From positions 112,092,176-112,156,175 of the forward strand of contig CM060897.1 in NCBI GenBank assembly GCA_030762935.1: DNA of 64,000 nucleotides. Reading direction: 5' to 3'. The stretch is from Hymenopus coronatus (lineage: Eukaryota; Arthropoda; Insecta; Mantodea; Hymenopodidae). The translations under genes were made by a program, and so were the position numbers. Below the pieces are notes generated by a model, which did not search any database, had not been told where the DNA came from, and saw nothing but the letters and a program-made list of their open reading frames with translations. Every line of letters starts with the position of its first letter. Positions within the stretch are counted from its first letter, which is position 1. Below are positions 34,483 through 45,847 of this stretch, in pieces.

Positions 34483-34703
34483 ATTTGGACGAGAGAGTTT
34501 ATGTTTCGTAATAATGAATTTATTTCTAATATTATGTTCGTTTAAGTTGTTTGCTAAAAGTTATTCCTTACAGTTACCATGCAACAATAAATGAATTAGT
34601 TAAAACATACCCAAGAAACATTTAGAATGTTTCAAGTTCTTTGAAAATAGGTCTACAGTATTCGTGAAGGTCACGAATTTTAATCGCTCTAAAAGACTGG
34701 TTT
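34483..34703. other. AT-rich interval, nothing recognised
   Basis: Spacer between a SINE and an R870 unit. Confidence 0.4.
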
Positions 34704-35540
34704 ACTTTCTTTAGTACATATGTACGATATACTTAGCAGGTAGAAAAGATACCTATTTTATTCCACCCAGAAATTCGATACCAAATTTCCCCTCAAATAT
34801 ACTCTTGAGACCCTTGAATACAAAAATTAAATAAATAAACGCATTTTAGAAAAATATCCGTGTATGTGTGTTTGTGTCTGTCTGTGTATTTAAGTACAGT
34901 ATCTTCCAAAGATGCACACGAATATTTTCAAGAATATTCCCCACCTCCAACTACAGTTTACTAGAAAAACTTTGCGAAAATGTTTATTTTCTTAAAATAG
35001 TTCTAACGGTTTTGATTAAATTGCCATGTATTTTAAATATTTTAATGACAAATGATAAATTTATACTTGAATTTTATTGAAATATTCTCTGAAGACTTCT
35101 TCATTCTGAATGACTTTTGTAAATCGTAAGAAATAGACAAAATTATACTGCGCAACAATTTAGATCTCATTAAAATACACAATTTTGCTATACACTTCGG
35201 TTTGTAGAATTAACCGTTTCCGAGATATTCCTTTTTATTGGTTTCAATGTAAAACTATTTTAACATTTCTCAAGCGGAACGTCAGCTTTAGTTTTGTCTC
35301 TTATTTTGTTCCCAGGAGTGCAAAAGAGAACCGAAATTCAATTATTTCACATATCTTTTAAAAGGTTTGACTATCACTTTACCATAGTGTATACCCTTAT
35401 TTCCATTCTAGAAATTAATAAGAGTATTTCTCCTAACTTTGTCTTGATTATCATGACGTAGGTAAAAGAATAATCTTTTTTAAGAAAATTTTGTTTTGGA
35501 ACAGATAGAGAAAGTCATGTGAATAGACCTCATCAGAACT
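34704..35540 (+). repeat. R870 full-length unit
   Basis: E1 ACTTTCTTTAGTACATATGT to E2 'gtcatgtgaatagacctcat'. The palindrome is deleted ('gtgtatttaagtacagtat'). Confidence 0.88.
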
Positions 35541-36007
35541 TGTGCAAAATAAAAGCATTCTTAGCATCAGTGCTAGTACCCCACATTAAAACTCCGTAAT
35601 TAAAATGATAATGGAATAATCCACAGTAAACGTTATGTGCATTGAAAGGGTAAAATAATGTGATAGGTTGCATTCACAAGATTTTATCATTTATTAGTGG
35701 GTATAGAAACAATTCTTACGAAGATTATTTTCAATTTCATTTTAATTCAAATAAATCTTTGCAGCTCTTTGTTTTAGTATAATCGTGAAAAACATATGAA
35801 TTTAGATTTACTTTACAATAAAACAGTTCTAAACAATTTAAGCGACTATTAATGGATAGTTAATAATGACTTTTGGCACAATCCTTTAGTTACTATGGTG
35901 ATATCGGGAGTTCTTGTCTAAATAATATAGTATGAATAATTAAGGAACACCATTTACTGATCATTTAATCATTACTTGTTTATATGACAGTGCACATTAG
36001 CGTTTTT
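35541..36007. other. AT-rich interval, nothing recognised
   Basis: No coding motif or shared repeat seen. Confidence 0.45.
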
Positions 36008-36607
36008 ACGTTCTCTAGATGTTCAATGTACATCAGTGCTCAGAGAAGATATTGTATTCCACCCAAAAATTCGACACCGATTTCACCAGAAATAATGCTT
36101 TATGGTCCCATGAATAAAAAAAAATTAGAAAAATATCCCTGTGTATGTCTGTGGACAGCATAGCCAAACAACTAAAAGACCGTTAAATACCAAATTTGGT
36201 ATTTAAGTTTAGCGTGCTCTAAGGAAGCGATACAAAGATTTTCAAGAAATCCGCCCTCCCAACTATCCTTTACATGGAAAAAATTCGACAATTTTTATTT
36301 TCTCAAAAATGGCTTTAACGATTTTGATTAAAATACAATATATTAAATATATTTACATGGAAAATAAAATGTATATTTCGAATATTCTAGAATTAGTCTC
36401 TGCAGACAGGTTGAATTTTGCTGAATTTTGCATAAATCGTAAACCATAAGAGATAGACAAAAACTTACAACACAAAAATGTAGATATATTAAAGCACATA
36501 ATATACGTCATATACTATATTTTAAAACTGGCCGTTTCTGAGATATTCTTTGTTTTTGATTTCATCTCATATGGGAATTTGGCAACTCCTGGCCATACAA
36601 AGTAAAC
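36008..36607 (+). repeat. R870 unit lacking E2, tandem
   Basis: E1 ACGTTCTCTAGATGTTCAAT; the palindrome 'aaataccaaatttggtattt' is perfect. Breaks at 'ctggccatacaaagtaaacg'. Confidence 0.88.
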
Positions 36608-37250
36608 GAAGGATGTTACACGAAGATTTTTAAAAAATACCCCCACCATAAAACTATCCTTTATATGGGTAAATTTTTGAAAATTTTGTTTTTCCCAAAA
36701 ATAGCGCTAACAATTTTGATTAAAGTCTGTATATTAAATTATATTATCCGTAAATTTACATCAGAAATAAAAATATATTTTGAATTTTCTGGGAATAACC
36801 TCTGGAGATCTCATTCTTCTCTAGAGTTTTGCAAAATGTAGTATAAACCGTAAGATAAAGACAAGAACTCAATACACAAAAATATAGATCTCGTTAAAAT
36901 ACCTAATTTATGTCATATACGTTTTCTTGTAGAGTTGCCGTTTTTTAAGATATTCCTTGTTGTTAGTTTCGATTTTAAAGTACTTAACTTTTCTCAAACC
37001 GGACCATGCAATGCAAATCGTACCTCAATTGTTTCATAAAGCGACCAGCTTTTAAAAATTTTGACTATCGCTTTAGATTAAGGTATTCTCTTATTTCCCT
37101 TCTAGTTAAAAGAAAGCAAGTAATAAAACCAAATCTGCTAACGTTAAGCTCAATTAGTATGATGCAGCTAAAAGAATGCTCTTTTGTAAGAATACTTTGT
37201 ATTTGGAACAGCTAGAGAAACTTATGTGAATGGAGCGCATCAGATTTTCT
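36608..37250 (+). repeat. R870 unit lacking E1, tandem
   Basis: Begins 'aaggatgttacacgaagatt' (post-palindrome block) and ends with E2 'gcgcatcagattttc'. Confidence 0.88.
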
Positions 37251-37261
37251 TTTAAAAGATG

Positions 37262-37373
37262 CTTGTTACCATGGTAGCTCAGTGGTAGAACAACCGGCTA
37301 GAGACCGGGAGATCCATGGTTCAAATCCCGGCTATGGCATTGAATTTTTCAGTCTGACTCTACCTATTGAGGT
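37262..37373 (+). mobile_element. tRNA-derived SINE family S1
   Basis: Best-preserved head of the family: 'tggtagctcagtggtagaac', B box GGTTCAAATCCCGG, tail 'cagtctgactctacctatt'. Sits between R870 segments. Confidence 0.88.
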
Positions 37374-38028
37374 CCTTGTATATTGGACTGCCTCTGTGGG
37401 GGGGTAGAATAGCTCAAAAACGAAAAGTCTTTACAAACAGAATCATCCAAAATATAGCACGAATACTTTTAAGAAAAATTTCCACACCCCAATTGCCCTA
37501 TACATGGAAAATGTTCCAAAAGTTTGATTTTCTCAAAAATAGCTTTAATAACTTGGATCACAATGCCGTATATTATTGATATTTATATGAAAAACAAAGT
37601 TAACTCTTAAATTTCCTGGAAATAATCACTTAAGTCCTCTTCACTCTGGATAACTTTTGTATAACTGATAAACCATAAGAAATAGACAAAACCTTACCTA
37701 CTACACAAAAAATGTTGATCACAATTTATATCCTATAAATGTTTCTTGTGGAGCTAACCATTTCCGATATATTCCTTGATATGGGTTCCAGTTTAAAACA
37801 GTTTTCTTAAACGGTAAGTCGTCATCCGTTGTTCTTGTGTTTTACTCCTGGCAAGAGAACCTAATTTCAATGTTAGCGACAGCAGTTAATAGATTTGATC
37901 TCCTTTTAACCTAGTGTATTCCTTTTTTCGTACTTACAAGGAACTAAGTAGTAAGAAATTCCACTGATGTTTGTGTAGATTTGCACGAAGTAGATAGAAA
38001 AATAAACTTTCGTAAGAATAGCTTCTTC
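37374..38028 (+). repeat. R870 unit lacking E1 and E2
   Basis: From 'gtagaatagctcaaaaacg' (with a G run replacing the GT tract) to 'taagaatagcttcttcaac'. Confidence 0.85.
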
Positions 38029-38029
38029 A

Positions 38030-38250
38030 ACACAAGCCGTAGGACAGAAGTTGGAAAGGTAGAATCACACTGAAAATTTCAATGTCATCGGCGGGATTTG
38101 AACCACGGATCTCCTGGTTTTCATCCAGTAGCTCTAACCACTGATTTACCATGACAAAATGTCGACACGTCATTAAATTCTCCAGCTGACTCCCGTCTTC
38201 CCCAGTAAACCACAAGGAGATCTCAAATTCCTTTTGAGGTGAGTACGCCA
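38030..38250 (-). mobile_element. tRNA-derived SINE family S1
   Basis: The minus strand has the B box GGTTCAAATCCCGC and the same body as 25749-25985 ('agtcagctggagaatttaat'). Confidence 0.8.
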
Positions 38251-38267
38251 ATAATTGAACTAATAGA

Positions 38268-38495
38268 TCTTTTTTTTTTTATAATGTTTAACGCCCGCTT
38301 TTACTTCTATGGCAAATCAGGTGATGCCACTGATGATACATGGAATGAAGATGGAACACTGATGGAATGCGATGGCGGGGAAAACCGGAGAAACCGCGCC
38401 CCAAATACCACATGCGATCACTTGGAGTAGAGCCCGGGCAGCCAAGGTGAGAGGCGAGTGGTCCAAACACTCGGCCATGCCCATGGCCGTGTTAA
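38268..38495 (-). mobile_element. tRNA-derived SINE family S4 with A-tail
   Basis: The minus strand runs from 'catggccgagtgtttggacc' through 'ggtttctccggttttccccg' to a poly-A tail (poly-T 38270-38281). A second, longer member lies at 52238. Its B box is degraded. Confidence 0.75.
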
Positions 38496-38745
38496 TAGTT
38501 AGTTAAACTATGAAGCGTGGGACTTTAAAACTTGCGACATTAATTAATTTGAGACATGCTTGTATTTTACTATGAGAAATGAGAGTCAGCTGGAGAATTT
38601 AAGGGGCCCAATGTGTTTCAAATATAAATTCTAAGAGTTTCAAAGCTAATGACTTACATTTTTGTACACATAACCTTAGATTCAAAAAATACCTGGAATC
38701 GTTTGGTTTCTCTTTTGTGTATACGAAAGTAAAGGATATTTCATT

Positions 38746-39567
38746 ACCTTTTTCTAGCCTCGTATGTACAATGTAGTGAATAGAGAAGGTATTGTATGCA
38801 CCCAATATTCGATACCGAGATTTCGACGGAAAAATATGTTTTAGGACCCCCTGAATCCAAAGAAAGCATTTTTAGATAAAGGTCCGTGTGTGTCTGTTTG
38901 TCTGTGTTTCTGTCTGTCTCTCTGTTTGTCTGTGTGTCTGTGGACAGCATAGCTCAAAAACGAAAAGACGGCTATATACCATACTTGGTATTTAAGTTTG
39001 GCATCTTCCAAAGATACGACACGAAGATTTAAAAAATATATATATATCCTCCACTCCAAAGTACCTTTTACGTGGAAAAATTTTCGATTTTTTTCTTAAA
39101 AATCCCTCTAACGATTTTTATTAAAATACTACACATTTAAGCTATTTCCATCAAAATAATGTATATATTGAATATTCTAGGAGTAGCTTCTAAAGACCTG
39201 TTTATTCTGGATGAATTTTGCATAATTAGTAAACCGGAAGAGATACACAATTGATATAACACAAAAATGCAGTGCTCGTTAAAACACACTATTTATGTTA
39301 TATGCATTTTTTCCCTGGATTTGCCCTTTTTTAAGGTATTCCTTGTTATTGATTTCTGTTTTAAAATACTTATACTTTTGCCATACGGGAACTTGCCAAC
39401 GCTTGGTCACGCAAAGACTCGAATTTCTATACCATAACAAACACATTTTATAGCATTTTACTATTGGTTTAGCCTAGTGTATCCCCTTATTTCCTTTCTA
39501 CCTATAAGTAACTAAGAATAGAACCGTTTCTGCTAATGTTTATCTCGATTGGGAGTTCATCAGATCC
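38746..39567 (+). repeat. R870 unit inserted in MLE-B, with empty site
   Basis: 822 bp; flanks '...gatatttcatt' and 'ttaaatgttttaacg' rejoin to match the empty site 'gatattttatttttaaatg' at 32176-32194. E1 diverged (ACCTTTTTCTAGCC); E2 shortened (GTTCATCAGATCC). Confidence 0.92.
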
Positions 39568-39623
39568 TTAAATGTTTTAACGTCCATTGCGACACTTCAT
39601 TTAAATTTGCATACTAATAAACA

Positions 39624-39960
39624 TTGTTGTCTGGTTGGCAACTAGTTTCTGTTGTGCATGCATGTTCATTTGTTGCATTTCATGTCGGCAACGGAGCACG
39701 TTCTAATGTGAAAGTTTGTGTTTTATTAAACAAATCTCCTTCAGGGACATTGAGAATAATGAAAGAAGCTTATGGTGAAGGGCTGGTGAAGAAAACTCAG
39801 GTGTATAAAAGACATAAACGTTTCAGTCAAGATTTTCAACGCTGAAGAAATTACTGGGCATACGATAAGAGCACTACGACAGGTATCTGAAAATGGCTTC
39901 AAGTCTCTTTACACGCGGTGGCAGAAGTGTGTGTGTGAGTGTGGAAGGGAACTATTTTGA
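39624..39960 (+). pseudogene. Mariner transposase remnant (copy 2), internal deletion
   Basis: Plus strand reads LLNKSPSGTLRIMKEAYGEG then KKTQVYKRHKRFSQDF, the helix-turn-helix of SETMAR-like mariner transposases ('kLgks.sEtl.mL..aYGe.alsktqvyeWhkrF'). It jumps directly to a C-terminal piece (ENGFKSLYTRWQKCVCE). The whole DDD catalytic core is missing, and the same deletion in copy 1 means the family spread as a deletion derivative. Confidence 0.75.
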
Positions 39961-40030
39961 AGGAAATGTTGTGTAAATTGCCTAGTGGTAACTTGTTCCT
40001 GTGATATACGAGTCATCCTGGGAATGTAGC

Positions 40031-40224
40031 ATGTACGTACGTCATATGAACTATGTGTAAACCCATAAGTTTCAATTCTGTAGCTTTAATAGTGTTTTAG
40101 CTATTACTATTTTTGTTTTAAACAGGCATTTTTTTAAAATCTATCTCTTAATGAAAATTTAATGTAATGAGGCCGAAAATGTTACTGAACGTTCCAGAAA
40201 CCATGATTGAAAAGTCTGAATATC
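40031..40224. other. AT-rich interval, nothing recognised
   Basis: Spacer between MLE-B and the next R870. Confidence 0.4.
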
Positions 40225-40904
40225 AGATATAGGTAGTGTATAGAGAAGGTATTGTTTTCCCCCAAGAATTCGACACTGAGTTTTCACTGGAAGTGCATGT
40301 TTTGAGACACCCTGAATCAAAAAAGAAGATTTATTTAATAAAAAGGTCCGTGTGTGTGTTTGAAGGTAGCACAACTCAAAACATTAAGTCTGTTAAATAC
40401 CAAAGTTGGTATTTATGTTAGTATTTTTAAGGGTGCGAAACGAAGATTTTCAAGTAAATCCCCCCTTCTTGACTATTCTTTACATTGAAAAAATTTCGAA
40501 ATCTTCGACTTTCTCAAAACTGGCGTTAACGATTTTCATTAAAAACTGTATACTAAAGATAAATGTGAAATGTATGTACATCTTGGATTTTCTGGGAATA
40601 GCTCTGAAGACCCCTTCATTCTGGATGACTTTTGCATAACTGGTATACCGTAAAAGAGAGACAAAAACTTACTATACCAAAATGTAGATCTCGTTAAAAC
40701 ACACAATTTATGTGATCCACAATTTTTTCTTGGAGTTAACCGTTTCCGAGATATTCCTTGTTATTATTTCGGTTTAAAGTACTTAAAACTTTACTCATAC
40801 GGAACTTGTCAACTCCTGGCCATGTAAAGAAACGGATTTCAAACCTATAGCAATCAGTTTTTAAAAGATTTGACTATCGTTTTAGCCTAGTGTATTCTTT
40901 CTAC
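40225..40904 (+). repeat. R870 unit, left part
   Basis: E1 truncated ('gtagtgtatagagaaggtat'); interrupted at 'gtgtattctttctac' by a SINE. Confidence 0.87.
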
Positions 40905-41136
40905 AGTTTAACGTCCTTTAACCTGGTTGGTCATATCGGACGATGGATGAAATTGGTGAAATGTGCTCAAATGATCTCGGTCTTCATGGAGCTTAAAGTT
41001 ATTCGACATTCGTCTTCTCAGGATAAAGGAAAAACCCTTAAAACACCTTTTGCGAGTAATTCACCTTAGGCGAGATTCGAACTCGCGATCTGTTGAATGT
41101 GAGGTAGGCATACTACCATCACACTACCAACCGGCC
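40905..41136 (-). mobile_element. tRNA-derived SINE family S5 nested in R870
   Basis: Minus strand head 'ggttggtagtgtgatggtag', B box AGTTCGAATCTCGC, body 'tatcctgagaagacgaatgt', end 'aggttaaaggacgttaaact'. Second copy at 48262. Flanks repeat a 'tatt...ttctac' segment, consistent with a target duplication. Confidence 0.85.
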
Positions 41137-41305
41137 TATTTATTCCCTTGTTTCTCTTCTACTTACAAGGAAGCAAGTAATAAGACCATTTTGGCTAATA
41201 TTTATCTTGATTAGTATGAAGTAGATACAGGATAAGCTTTTAATAATTATTTGTTACAGTGATGTAGAGAAAGTCATGTGAATTGAACACAACAGATTAA
41301 TTTTT
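41137..41305 (+). repeat. R870 unit, right part with E2
   Basis: 'tatttattcccttgtttctc' to 'cacaacagattaatttt'. Confidence 0.87.
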
Positions 41306-41637
41306 ATTTCATGAACCATGCAACAATATCTTAAACATCCAATATTTAACGTTGTTAGAGCGTCTGTAATATCTAATGCAATTTGCAGCTTAATTGTAAA
41401 AAGAGTTTGATTGTAGTAAAGTTCCTAAAAAGTACAAGGGAGAAAATCGGGTTTACAGTTTACATGTAAACGGCTTTAAAGGGTGTATGTTTTACTATGT
41501 AAAAAAAGCCTTAAGCCACAAAACTTCAGATATACATAAACAAGATTGACAGACTTGATTTAACCCCTCCCCCCCGAAAAAAACATTTTTGACCGAAAAT
41601 TACACATTGACACCCATTTACTTCTGAATGTCGTAAT
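41306..41637. other. AT-rich interval, nothing recognised
   Basis: About 330 bp with one C run (41569-41575). Confidence 0.4.
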
Positions 41638-41737
41638 GACATGTTAGCTCATTAGTTGTAGCAACTAGACGGAAACTCGGAGATCCCTGGTTCAAATCCC
41701 GGCTGTTGCATTAGATTTTCAGTCTGACCCTACCTTT
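41638..41737 (+). mobile_element. tRNA-derived SINE family S1
   Basis: 'gttagctcattagttgtagc', B box GGTTCAAATCCCGG, tail 'cagtctgaccctac'. Confidence 0.8.
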
Positions 41738-41792
41738 TGTAAGAATAGCGTGGAATAGATAGAGAAAGTCATATGAATGAAACACACATGAG
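41738..41792 (+). repeat. R870 E2 fragment
   Basis: 'gtaagaatagcgtggaatag' then GAGAAAGTCATATGAATG. Confidence 0.8.
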
Positions 41793-41952
41793 TTTTAGTT
41801 ATGGTGTTCATAAAAGACCTTTTCCTAAAAATGCTATCTTTGGGAATCAGGTGTCCTCAAAATATGTATATTCGGTGAATTACCGTGAGATATGGATCTT
41901 TTTGTTGGAGTGCAATACTTTTTTGTACAAATATATGGTAGAGAAGTAGACA
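41793..41952 (-). repeat. R870 E1-side fragment
   Basis: 'gaccttttcctaaaaatgc' to 'atggtagagaagtagac'. Confidence 0.8.
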
Positions 41953-42606
41953 AAAATATGATGCGTTCCGGTCACATACTTTTCTCTATCTGTGCAAACA
42001 AACAATTCTTAAAAAGATGATTCTTTTATCTAAACCATGCTAATTAAGATAAATATTAGCAGAAATGCTCGCTTTATTTATTTTCTTATAAATAGAAGGG
42101 AAATAAGGGAAGATACTGCGCTAAAACTACAGTCAAATCTTTTAAAAGCTGTCCATGCGATTGTCATTGAAATCAGCTCTTTCCATGATTAGAAGTACCA
42201 CAAAATATTATGAACCTGATGAGAGCTTCCCGTTTGAGAAAAAAAAAGAAGAACCAAACTAAACCTGAATGTGGGTTTTAACGAGCTCTACATTTTTGTG
42301 TGTAAGTTTTTGTCTATCTCTTACGGTTTATCAAAATAAAGAGGTCTTCAGAGGCTATTCACAATACATGTAGAATATTTATTTTATTTTTCGTGTAAAC
42401 GTCTTTAACATATAGCATTTTGTTAAAATCACTATATCCATTTATGAGAAAATTGAACCTTTTTAAAACATGTAAATTGTAGTTTTAGGGGGGCGGGATT
42501 TTTCTGAAAATTTCCGTGTCGCACACTTAAGTGCCAAATTTGGTATTCAATCGACCTTTTGTTTTTGAGTTATGCTGTCAACATACACAGACACGAATCT
42601 TTTTTA
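41953..42606 (-). repeat. R870 unit lacking E1, tandem
   Basis: E2 AAAAATATGATGCGTTCC to 'cgaatcttttttataaaa', followed directly by the next E2. Confidence 0.87.
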
Positions 42607-42975
42607 TAAAAAACTGATGTGTTCCATTCATATGACTTTATCTACCTATTCTGCAAACAAACCAATCTTTAAAACAGTATTCTTTTATCTACATCTACTA
42701 ATCGAGATAAACATTAGCAGAAATTGCCCCCTTCTAAGCAAAAGGGAAATAACGGAATACACTAGGCTAACGCAATAGTACATTTTTAAAAAATGGCCGC
42801 TATGTGAACATTTGAACTTCGGTTTTCTTTGCATGTACAGGAATAAAATAAATTAAACAAAAGATGACTTCCCGTTTGAGAAACGTTTATTAGTTTAGAA
42901 TTGAAACCAATATCAAGGAAAACGGTTAACTCTACAAAACAAATGCATACCTATGACATAAATTGTGTGTTCTAT
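42607..42975 (-). repeat. R870 E2 half, tandem
   Basis: 'aactgatgtgttccattcat' to 'gacataaattgtgtgttc'. Confidence 0.87.
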
Positions 42976-43523
42976 CTAAGCCAACTCACTACAAATCCAC
43001 TATTCAAACCACATTGTTATTTGTAATAAATAACTCAGAAAAGTTTTTAAAAATGCTGATATATTTAACAAATAAACTAGATACAGACAGAAATTACATA
43101 GACTATTTTCCAAAAAGGGGTTTACTACATTGCTATTGTTTTATTAGGTAATGTTAATGCATTTCTATTTCCTATAAAGGAACTGCATATGAACAAAAAC
43201 AAGATTAGGTTAGAATTAAAAAAAAGAAACCTCATTACTTACATATTCCATACAGAGGAGTAGTGCATTCAGTCAAACATGTTAGTAATAATTAATACAA
43301 TGCTGCAAATATAATATAAATGAATAGTTTAAGAATGCATATTGTACGAATATTTTTTTGGAAACACATATGTAATTTTAATTTAATTCAGAAATAACCA
43401 TTGTAAATAAATGTATTAGTAATTATTAAGAGTAATCAACAAATTTAATTTCTAATTTTATCTCCATCCTAGAGTTGGACTTTGTGTCTAATCTCAAAAT
43501 AGGATCCAGAAATTGCAATGCAG
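42976..43523. other. AT-rich interval, nothing recognised
   Basis: A 62-codon plus frame without recognisable motif. No shared repeat. Confidence 0.4.
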
Positions 43524-43935
43524 TGTAATTTACATTTTTTGTATAGTAATTTTTTTCTCTCTCTTATGGTTTACCAATTATGCAAAATACGACCAGAATA
43601 AAGTGGTCGTCAGATTCTATTCCCAGAAAATTCAAGATATAATCTTTTATTGGTCATGTAATTACATTTAATATACGGAATTTAAATCAAAAGCATTAGT
43701 CATTTTCGGAAAAAACTACATTTTCAACATTTTTTCCATGTAAAGGGTAGTTGAGTTGGGGGGATTTTGTTGGAAATCTTCTTGTCTCATTCTTATTGTA
43801 TACTACAATACCAGTTTTGGTATTAAACCGACCTTTTGTTTTGAGTTATGCTATCCACACACACTCACATACACACTCACATACACACACACAAACACAC
43901 ACACTCACTCCTTGATGTTTCTCTAAAAATGTATT
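43524..43935 (-). repeat. R870 E1-side part lacking E1
   Basis: 'gtgtaatttacattttttg' to 'ctctaaaaatgtatttttt'; a long CA tract at 43856-43912. Confidence 0.85.
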
Positions 43936-44672
43936 TTTTACTTTCTCTACATAGTATATTTAGAGATAAATTCGATATTGAGATTTTAGACTTTAGGTAA
44001 GTTATGTTTGTCCGTGTGTCTGTACATGATAACTCAGAAACGAAAATCGGTAAAAAAAAAGTTGGTATTTGAGTTTTGTATCTTCCAAGGATGCGTCATA
44101 AGATTTGGAGGAAAATCCCCGACACTAAACTGCCCTTTAAATGCATAAAATTTCGAAACTTTTCATTTTCTCAAAAATGGATCTAACGATTTTGCTTAAA
44201 AACCGTATATTAAAGATATTTACGCGACAAATTTAGTATATATCATGACTTTTCTAGGAACAGTCATTGACTTCATCTTTATGCTGGATGAATTTTGCTG
44301 AATTTTGTTTAATTTGTCATAAATTGTAAACCATAAGAGACAGACAAAAACTTAATAGACAACAAAAGTAGATCTCGTTAATGCACTCAATTTATATAAT
44401 ACACATTTTTTGTGGATACGACAGTTTCCGAGATATTCTAGGTTATTCGTTTCAATTTTATACTTAACTGTTTTCAAACAGGCAGCTGTTCTCGTTTGGC
44501 TGTTTTAATTCTGAGCTTTGCAAACAGAACCGATTTTCAAGTTTAGCCTAGTGTATTCCTTATTCTCCTTACTTATAACGGTAAGATGTTTTATCTTGAT
44601 TAGCATGAAGCAGATAAAAGAATAAACATTTGTAAGAATAGTTTGTTACAGACTGGGTAGAGAAAGTCATCA
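43936..44672 (+). repeat. R870 unit
   Basis: E1 TTTACTTTCTCTACATAG to E2 'gggtagagaaagtcatc'. GT tract shortened and palindrome lost. Confidence 0.87.
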
Positions 44673-44699
44673 AATATTTAGGATTCAGGATTGCTCAAC

Positions 44700-44930
44700 A
44701 GCCGGTCCCCGTGGCCGCGCCCGCTAAAGCGCCTCGCTTTGGTGCTTCGTGGCGCAGGGGATCGTGGGTTCGAGTGCCGCCTTGGGCAGGGGTGTTTGTG
44801 TGTTGGTGTATGTGAGTGTGTACATGATTGGGTCTTTGTCATCAAAACAGAAAAGAGGTAAACAAATGAAATTTAGGGAAAAAGGGCGAAATGAGGACTA
44901 AGAAAAGGTAATTCAAGAAAAAAAGAAAAC
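44700..44930 (+). mobile_element. tRNA-derived SINE family S6
   Basis: GC-rich head 'ccccgtggccgcgcccgcta', B-box-like GTGGGTTCGAGTGCC, then GT-rich and A-rich body. Single copy in the window. Confidence 0.65.
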
Positions 44931-44935
44931 ATGAG

Positions 44936-45784
44936 GTGCTCCATTCACATGACTTTCTCTAGATTTTTGCAATAAATTATTGTTAGAAAGCTTATGATTT
45001 TATTTACTTCATGCTAATCTAGAAAAATTAGCAGAAATAGTCTTATGACTTCCTTCCTTGTAAGTAGAAGCGAAATAAGGGAGTACCATAGGTTAAAGTA
45101 ATAGTAAAAAACTGGATGCTATGAAACTGACGTTCCTTTGTTTATATGTATGGACAGGAGTTGACAAATTCATATATGAGAAAAGTAAGTTTTTCAAAGC
45201 TGAAACCGAAAACAAGGGATATCTCACAAACAACTAGCTTCACGAAAAAAAATGTGTATAACATAAATTGTGTGTTTTAATGTCCTTTACATTTTTTGTG
45301 TGGTAAGTATTTGTCCATCCCTTACGGTTTAGCAGTTATGCAAAATTCCGTAAAGTTCATCCAGAATAAAGTAGTCTTCAGAGCCTATTCCAGAAAGTTC
45401 AAGATATATATTTTATTTGTCAGGTAAATATATTTAATATACGATATTTTATTCAAAATCGTTAGAGCTATTTTTGACAAAATTTAAATTTTCGAAAAAG
45501 TTCCATGTAAGGCTAGTTGGGGTGGGGGAATTTTCTTGAAAATCATTCTTGGAAAATACTAAACTTAAATACGAAGTTTGGTATTTAATGGTACTTTCGT
45601 TTTTAAGCTATGGTCTCCACAGACACACACACACACGGACCTTTTTGTAAAAATGCTTTTTTTTTAGAATCAGGGGGACCAAAAACATTTATTTCCGTTG
45701 AAATCTTGGTATCGAAGTTTTGGGTGGAATACAATACCTTCTCTATACACCACGTACATAGTACGTGTAGAGAAACTAAAAAAG
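44936..45784 (-). repeat. R870 full-length unit
   Basis: 849 bp, E2 'aggtgctccattcacatgac' to E1 'cgtgtagagaaactaaaaa'. Confidence 0.9.
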
Positions 45785-45847
45785 ATATGTATTTGCGGTG
45801 AATTTTGGGTGTACGTGGGATAGAGCGTGGTAGAGAAAGTAAAAAGT
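45785..45847 (-). repeat. R870 E1 fragment
   Basis: 'atatgtatttgcggtgaatt' to 'ggtagagaaagtaaaaag'. Confidence 0.75.

Larger units (their letters stand above)
38679..40030 (+). mobile_element. Deleted mariner (MLE-B copy 2), interrupted by R870
   Basis: Aligns with 32124-33899: left end 'gattcaaaaaatacctgg', then 'tatacgaaagtaaaggatat', R870 insertion 38746-39567, then 'taacgtccattgcgacactt' onward. The right TIR is degraded. Confidence 0.75.

Noticed and set aside
37262..37340. Possible functional tRNA gene
   Set aside because: Head and B box are tRNA-like, but the same sequence with the same downstream tail occurs at several loci, so it is a SINE.
38740..39570. TTA (or piggyBac-like TTAA) target duplication around R870
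   Set aside because: TTA can be read on both sides, but removing it leaves a site three bases shorter than the empty site; joining without duplication fits better.
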